Virus record (IMG/VR): IMGVR_UViG_3300034073_005079 | Span: 1-32,581 of that record | Origin: a virus | Length of the DNA: 32,581 nt | Direction: 5' to 3' (one strand) | Notes under the pieces: generated by a model | What the model was told of the DNA's origin: nothing | The model's database searches: none | The model's input: the letters and a program-made list of their open reading frames with translations, nothing else | Shown here: positions 28,743-32,581 of the stretch, one piece after another | Layout: the number at the start of each line of letters is the position of its first letter | How positions within the stretch are numbered: the stretch's first letter is position 1 | Made by a program: the position numbers and the translations under genes

Positions 28743-29282
28743 TCAGCTGCGCCGCGCCGCCACCGACGGCACCAACAACTTGCGGGCTTCGCGGTAGGCG
28801 CTCCAATCGCCGGTCCGCTGCGCCTCCATGCGCATGCGCCGCACGTCCGCGTCCGTAAGCTCGCTGCCGACCGCCGGCGGCCCGCCGGCCCCGCCCACAG
28901 CGCGCGGAGGCGGAGGCGGTGGCGCAGCCGGCGGCGGCGGAGGCGCGGACGCGGGCGCCGCCAACCAAGGACGCAGAAGCGCGGGCGCGGCGTCCGGAGC
29001 TGCCTTGAGGCCCGCTACCCAAGCCTCTCGAGTGGGGCGCCCCTCGGCTGGCAGACCTTCGTACCGCGCATCGAATGCGCCGAGCACGTCGGCGTCCAGC
29101 GTCCCAAGCGCCTTCCCAAACTCCCGCGTTGCGGCGAGCTGCCGCTCGGCGGCTGCTGCGCGTGCCAGCGCTGCGTCGTGCTCCGCCTGCGAAACTCCGA
29201 CGGGCGCAGGATCTTTCGGCGCTACAGGCGCCGGCTCGGGTGGCGCAGGTGGCGCTCCCTGGTTCGCATTTCCGTCCTCCAT
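28743..29282 (-). CDS. Capsid scaffold protein
   Basis: The 179-aa protein is acidic and Pro/Ala-rich at the start, has a coiled-coil stretch (SQAEHDAALARAAAAERQLA), long proline runs, and a helical C-terminus (ADVRRMRMEAQRTGDWSAYR). Low complexity, helical middle and position between portal and major capsid are the usual marks of a phage scaffold. GGGAGG lies seven bases before its ATG, just after the portal stop. Confidence 0.8.
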   Translation of the reverse strand: MEDGNANQGAPPAPPEPAPVAPKDPAPVGVSQAEHDAALARAAAAERQLAATREFGKALGTLDADVLGAFDARYEGLPAEGRPTREAWVAGLKAAPDAAPALLRPWLAAPASAPPPPPAAPPPPPPRAVGGAGGPPAVGSELTDADVRRMRMEAQRTGDWSAYREARKLLVPSVAARRS

Positions 29283-29285
29283 CCG

Positions 29286-30638
29286 TCAACCTCCCATCGC
29301 CGCGATGGCGGCCGTTGCCTCGATGTCCGACATCGCCGGGTGCAGCACTTGGTAGGCCTCCACCTTCGTCATCAGGCCTGCATCGACCAGGGCCACCAGC
29401 CGCTGCGCCTCTGCGGTCATTTCGCTCGCGTCGCGTCCGACGGCCTTGTACTGAATCCTCCAAGGCGCGGCCGTCAGGCCCATGAGTCCCGCCGTCAGCT
29501 GACAGAGCCGTCGGTCACTGCGCCCGAACACGGGCGCGTACGCAAGCTGCGCCTCGCGCTGCTGTTCGCGCGACACCGCGAGGCTCATCGCCGAGCGCAC
29601 GTCGCTCTCCCGGCGCGAGACTCCGACCTGCGACAGCGCCATCTCCACCAGCCGCCGCTCGTACCGCTCGATCGACGCCAGCACAACGTCGGGCGAGATC
29701 GGCGGCGCAAACTGCCCCACCGACCCGGGCGCCGCGTCGTCGCTGTTCTCGAGCGCAAGCATGGTCGCCGGGTCCGTCACGATCGCGCGCGTGCGGCCCT
29801 CCTCGTCGACCTCGCCACCTGCGGGACGGACGTTGATGCCGTACCTCTGCGACCATGCCGCGTTTCGAAGGATGTGCCCGAAGAACGAATAGTACACGCC
29901 GAGCTGCAGCGTCCCTTCGAAGACCTCCGCGCCCGTATACGGATCAAGCGCCAGCCCAGATTCCGCGGCGTGGTACGCCACGTACGGCAGCACCGGGACT
30001 CCATCGATTGCCCACGGGTATCGCTCTCCCGTGAAGTCGCCGCCAAGCACCCGCCTGGACACGTCGACGCCGCTTGTGTCGAACGCTCGGTACACCCGGT
30101 CCTGCGGCCGCACGTGCAAGCACACCCACTTCGTCGCGTCGTCCGGGTCCGCGATCCACTCGCGCACCGCCGTAGGCTGCTGCGGCCGCAGCGGATGCCA
30201 GTCGACCTCGTACAGGTCGGGCCAGCAGAGTCGATACGACGGTACGCCTGCGTCCAGATCGACCCGCACAAGCGAGTCGTTCAACCCGATCGTGTCCCGC
30301 TGCACACGCTGGGCGAGCTCCCAGTAACCAGCCTCCGTCATCGCCGCGGCGGCGTCCTCTGCCCCATCGGGCGGGTCAAGCTCGGGGATCTGTCGATACA
30401 GCGCGGCGAGCTGCGACGTCACGTACCACGCGGGGTTGCTGGTCATGTCCACCAGCCGCCAAGCGGCTGCGCGACTTCGACCGACCGCCTCTTGAATCCG
30501 CAGCTCGACGTCGCTTTGATGCAAACTGTATAGGATTCTTCGACGCAATCGCGAATGTTGCACGCGTGCCATCGCCTCCGCTCCGTTGGGCAGCGGCGGC
30601 ACGGACATCTGGGCTCGCATCGTCGAGGTCTGGATCAT
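29286..30638 (-). CDS. Portal protein
   Basis: The 450-aa protein lies between terminase large subunit and scaffold and has a portal-like plan. It has helical stems and a beta-rich wing (WVCLHVRPQDRVYRAFDTSG, then SFFGHILRNAAWSQRYGINV) and a C-terminal helical region with SLAVSREQQREAQLAYAPVF. It forms the ring through which DNA is packaged. The ATG at 30638 has only a weak AAGG close to it; internal ATGs at 30620 and 30608 are alternatives. The motif copy at 30644 is only five bases before 30638, which favours a later start if the motif is a promoter element. Confidence 0.85.
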   Translation of the reverse strand: MIQTSTMRAQMSVPPLPNGAEAMARVQHSRLRRRILYSLHQSDVELRIQEAVGRSRAAAWRLVDMTSNPAWYVTSQLAALYRQIPELDPPDGAEDAAAAMTEAGYWELAQRVQRDTIGLNDSLVRVDLDAGVPSYRLCWPDLYEVDWHPLRPQQPTAVREWIADPDDATKWVCLHVRPQDRVYRAFDTSGVDVSRRVLGGDFTGERYPWAIDGVPVLPYVAYHAAESGLALDPYTGAEVFEGTLQLGVYYSFFGHILRNAAWSQRYGINVRPAGGEVDEEGRTRAIVTDPATMLALENSDDAAPGSVGQFAPPISPDVVLASIERYERRLVEMALSQVGVSRRESDVRSAMSLAVSREQQREAQLAYAPVFGRSDRRLCQLTAGLMGLTAAPWRIQYKAVGRDASEMTAEAQRLVALVDAGLMTKVEAYQVLHPAMSDIEATAAIAAMGG

Positions 30639-30643
30639 GCCTT

Positions 30644-30652
30644 GTGGTACCG
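30644..30652 (-). promoter_or_regulatory. Late-operon motif GTGRTACCG (copy 5)
   Basis: GTGGTACCG lies in the 21-base gap between terminase and portal genes. It is only five bases before the annotated portal start, unlike the other copies (15-27 bases). Confidence 0.5.
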
Positions 30653-30659
30653 CTCCCGC

Positions 30660-32087
30660 TCACCCAAACTGGAGCACAGCGTCGTCCGTGAACTTCTTGG
30701 AGCTCCACACCGGCACCGGTCCGTACATGAGCGCGTCGAGCACGTCCTTTCGCTCGTGATTGTCGCTGTAGTCCCACAGGCCGAGCGCCTCGATCACCTC
30801 CACGCACCTCGGATGGATGCGAACTCGGTCGGCCGCCATCACGCCGTACAGCCAGCGTGACCGCACGTCCTTCGTTCGACGCCTGGCGCCGCTTGACGCC
30901 GTGCCCTCTTTCGCGTTCTGAATTCGCGGCAGCAGCCCCGCCGACGTCGTCTTGAGTGCCAGCGCAAGCGCCTTGGCGAGCTCGACGTTCGAGCTTGTCG
31001 CGTGCCTCGACCGCGCTGCGATGTCGCCGTAGACGTAGCTTAGGTCTCTCCAGGTCAGCCCCAAATCGCCCAGCATCCGCAAGATGCCGCGCGCAAAGTC
31101 CGTCATGCTCGTCGAGCCGACGACCACGTGTTCGCCGAGCACGTACCAAGCGTCCAGGGCCGGATCATGCCCGACAAGCACCGCGCAGAGTCCTCGCTCG
31201 CGGTCCGCTGCGGCGTAGTCGAGCCCGAGGTACCACGTCAGCTCCGCCGTCGGCAGCCGATCGGACACGTGCCGGTTTCGATCAAAACAACGGAAGAACT
31301 GCCCTTCAACGCGACTCTCCCACTCCCCGTCAAGCCGAATGGGCGCGATGATCGGGTTGGTCTTCCGACGCTCCTCCGCAATGAAGGCCTCATCCCAGAG
31401 CCGTCCGTCCTTCGTCCTGCGAGGTCGACCGGTCAGCGGCGAGATCTGCAGCCTCGCCTCCAGCCGGAAGTGGTAGTCCCGGATCAACCCCTGCTCACAT
31501 TTCGCGCGCAGCCACGGCAGCGGCGGACCGTTGATCGGCGTGAGCGTCAGCCCGATCGTGCCGCCCGTGTTCAGCACGCGCTTCTCCATCTCGTCGAAAA
31601 CGTCCTCGGGCAGCGGCTCGTCGCCAAGAATGTGATCGAACTCGGAACCTGCCAGCGCATCGGCCCCCTGGCCGGACGTGAAGATCGAGATCGAAGACCC
31701 GTTCTTGAACTCGACCATCGGCTTGTGCCCGCGAAACCCCGTGCGCGCCGAGAAGTCGCACCGCACCAGGTCCTGGCTGTTTCGGCCGCCGAGCAAGTCG
31801 AAGAGAACACGTTGGATCTCGACGCTCTGCGCCTTCTTCATGTTGATCATGGCGAGCCGAACCGGCGCACGCGGCACGGGCTTGAACGGGTGACGTCCCC
31901 GAGCGCGCCAGATGAGGTCGGCCGCGCCTGCGGTCGTCTTCCCCTGTCGGTTGCCCAAGCGAAGCAGCGACGGGCGCGGTTCGACGTGCGACAGCCAGGC
32001 GATCTGATGCGGCAGCCACGGCACGCAATCGACCGGGCTCTGCTTGCTGGCCAGGATCAGCCGCCGCGCGGAGGTTCCTGCGCTCAT
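30660..32087 (-). CDS. terL: Terminase large subunit
   Basis: The 475-aa packaging motor and nuclease has a Walker A, GNRQGKTT (45-52), and a Walker B with ILGDE (Asp156, Glu157). The nuclease domain shows LGLDYAAAD (Asp290) and a late KDVLDAL acidic motif. It drives ATP-dependent DNA packaging and cuts the concatemer. The ATG at 32087 overlaps the small subunit stop (ATGA). A six-codon longer frame was discarded. Confidence 0.93.
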   Translation of the reverse strand: MSAGTSARRLILASKQSPVDCVPWLPHQIAWLSHVEPRPSLLRLGNRQGKTTAGAADLIWRARGRHPFKPVPRAPVRLAMINMKKAQSVEIQRVLFDLLGGRNSQDLVRCDFSARTGFRGHKPMVEFKNGSSISIFTSGQGADALAGSEFDHILGDEPLPEDVFDEMEKRVLNTGGTIGLTLTPINGPPLPWLRAKCEQGLIRDYHFRLEARLQISPLTGRPRRTKDGRLWDEAFIAEERRKTNPIIAPIRLDGEWESRVEGQFFRCFDRNRHVSDRLPTAELTWYLGLDYAAADRERGLCAVLVGHDPALDAWYVLGEHVVVGSTSMTDFARGILRMLGDLGLTWRDLSYVYGDIAARSRHATSSNVELAKALALALKTTSAGLLPRIQNAKEGTASSGARRRTKDVRSRWLYGVMAADRVRIHPRCVEVIEALGLWDYSDNHERKDVLDALMYGPVPVWSSKKFTDDAVLQFG

Positions 32088-32524
32088 CCGATGAGCCGGA
32101 TGCACTCGTCTCGCAGCCGCGCGAGGTGCACTGGACTCATGCCGCCAATCACGTCGAGCAGCTCGGCGAGGGCTTCGTCGGGCGAGAGCTCCGGCGCCTT
32201 GACCTGGGCGCGGGCGAGCTCGTCTCGCTCCTGTTCGAGCGCGCGCTCGGCCTTGGCGAGCTGTGCGGCAGCCACCCAGCTCCCGTCCTGCGTCGCCGCG
32301 TTGCGCAGCACGCGCACGCGCTCAAGGGGCGTGCGCGCTGCGGCGGCTTCGGCATCGGCGTGCAGGCGCGCGATCTCGGAGCGCAGCTTGCTTCCGGCCG
32401 CGCGGGCGGCGACGGCGGCCGAGAAGTGCTCGGCGCTCTCGGCCGCTGTCGCGAGCCGATCGAACTCGGCGATCTGCTGCTCCAGCACGAGCTCGCGCGC
32501 GCTCTTCTTCTTCCTCCGAGCCAT
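32084..32524 (-). CDS. terS: Terminase small subunit (probable)
   Basis: The 146-aa protein is basic at the N-terminus (MARRKKKSAREL) and very helical with coiled-coil-like runs (EIARLHADAEAAAARTPLER, LAKAERALEQERDELARAQ). Position directly upstream of the large subunit gene, and first in the late operon, is the main evidence that it recognises phage DNA for packaging. The helix-turn-helix is not clear, so the call depends on gene order. Confidence 0.75.
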   Translation of the reverse strand: MARRKKKSARELVLEQQIAEFDRLATAAESAEHFSAAVAARAAGSKLRSEIARLHADAEAAAARTPLERVRVLRNAATQDGSWVAAAQLAKAERALEQERDELARAQVKAPELSPDEALAELLDVIGGMSPVHLARLRDECIRLIG

Positions 32525-32544
32525 GCGCCGCCTGGGATGGGCTG

Positions 32545-32576
32545 TTTTTTTTCGCCTGGCGCGCGCGCGCTAGGCG
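32545..32576. repeat. T-run and GC-only hairpin at the right end
   Basis: T8 (32545-32552) is followed by CGCCT (32553-32557), an alternating GC run of 12 bases (32559-32570) and AGGCG (32572-32576). The 24-base inverted repeat is perfect apart from one G-T position. On the coding strand of the late operon the hairpin precedes an A-run, so it is not a terminator for that strand. The T7CGCCT part also occurs at 17-28. A terminase recognition or cos region is plausible. Confidence 0.45.
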
Positions 32577-32581
32577 TGGAA

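Noticed and set aside
27564-30533. Plus-strand open frame of nearly 1000 codons across capsid, scaffold and portal genes
   Set aside because: It crosses several genuine genes in antisense, is rich in Arg/His and has no recognisable domain.
32545-32576. Right-end hairpin as a terminator
   Set aside because: The T-run precedes the hairpin on the plus strand, and on the minus strand the hairpin is followed by an A-run, so it is not in terminator order for either strand.
1-32581. tRNA, rRNA, CRISPR array, insertion sequence or toxin-antitoxin pair
   Set aside because: None was recognised by eye. The paired XRE genes were considered as antitoxins, but no toxin-like neighbour is present.

Overview
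This window looks like a complete, or nearly complete, genome of a temperate tailed phage from a very GC-rich bacterium. It carries an integrase with an excisionase-like partner, a lambda-like regulatory switch, and a full head, tail and lysis block. GTG starts are common and four-base start/stop overlaps are the rule. No host gene, tRNA, rRNA, CRISPR array or insertion sequence was seen. The host cannot be named from sequence alone. The GC content and a short tryptophan/cysteine-bearing lipoprotein would suit a myxobacterium-like or other high-GC Gram-negative host, but this is a guess. The long tape measure protein and separate tail-tube protein indicate a long-tailed virion.

Layout. (1) 134-505: a rightward lipoprotein gene, probably a lysogenic conversion gene. 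(2) 502-10168: a leftward, almost gap-free early operon. It runs from a small membrane protein through about ten small unknown proteins, an ASCH-like protein, a DUF2303-like protein, a DNA cytosine methyltransferase, an excisionase-like protein, the integrase, zinc-ribbon proteins and a winged-helix protein whose gene contains iteron-like repeats. (3) 10169-11935: the control region, with four XRE-type regulators and three matching 19-bp operators. Two of these sit on the -10 boxes of a leftward and a rightward promoter. (4) 11936-15747: a rightward operon encoding a DEDDy exonuclease, a membrane-anchored unknown protein, an Acb2-like anti-CBASS candidate, a nucleoside deoxyribosyltransferase-like protein, an M15 peptidase (endolysin), an ERF-type recombinase with a zinc-finger head and a sigma-like protein. 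(5) 32524-15734: the leftward late operon. Its order is terminase small and large subunits, portal, scaffold, capsid, connector proteins, tail tube, tail chaperones (G and G-T by -1 frameshift), tape measure, a large Asp-box tail protein, a second tail protein and a lysis/membrane cassette.

How it may work. The repressor at 10366-10734 and the Cro-like protein at 10840-11067 probably compete for the operators at 10181-10199, 10760-10778 and 10811-10829, which would set lysogeny against the two early transcripts. The sigma-like protein ends the rightward early operon. A nine-base motif, GTGRTACCG, occurs in each of the four sizeable non-coding gaps of the late operon, once more before a lysis-region gene, and as a one-mismatch copy at the left window end. 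It is the best candidate for a phage-specific late control signal. The left-end copy would lie upstream of the terminase genes if the molecule is circular or cos-joined.

Most interesting points: the operator trio, the late motif paired with the sigma-like gene, the Acb2-like/deoxyribosyltransferase-like pair, the unusual tail chaperone frameshift, and two separate repeat clusters (1232-1320 and 2107-2257) that could be a replication origin and an attachment site.
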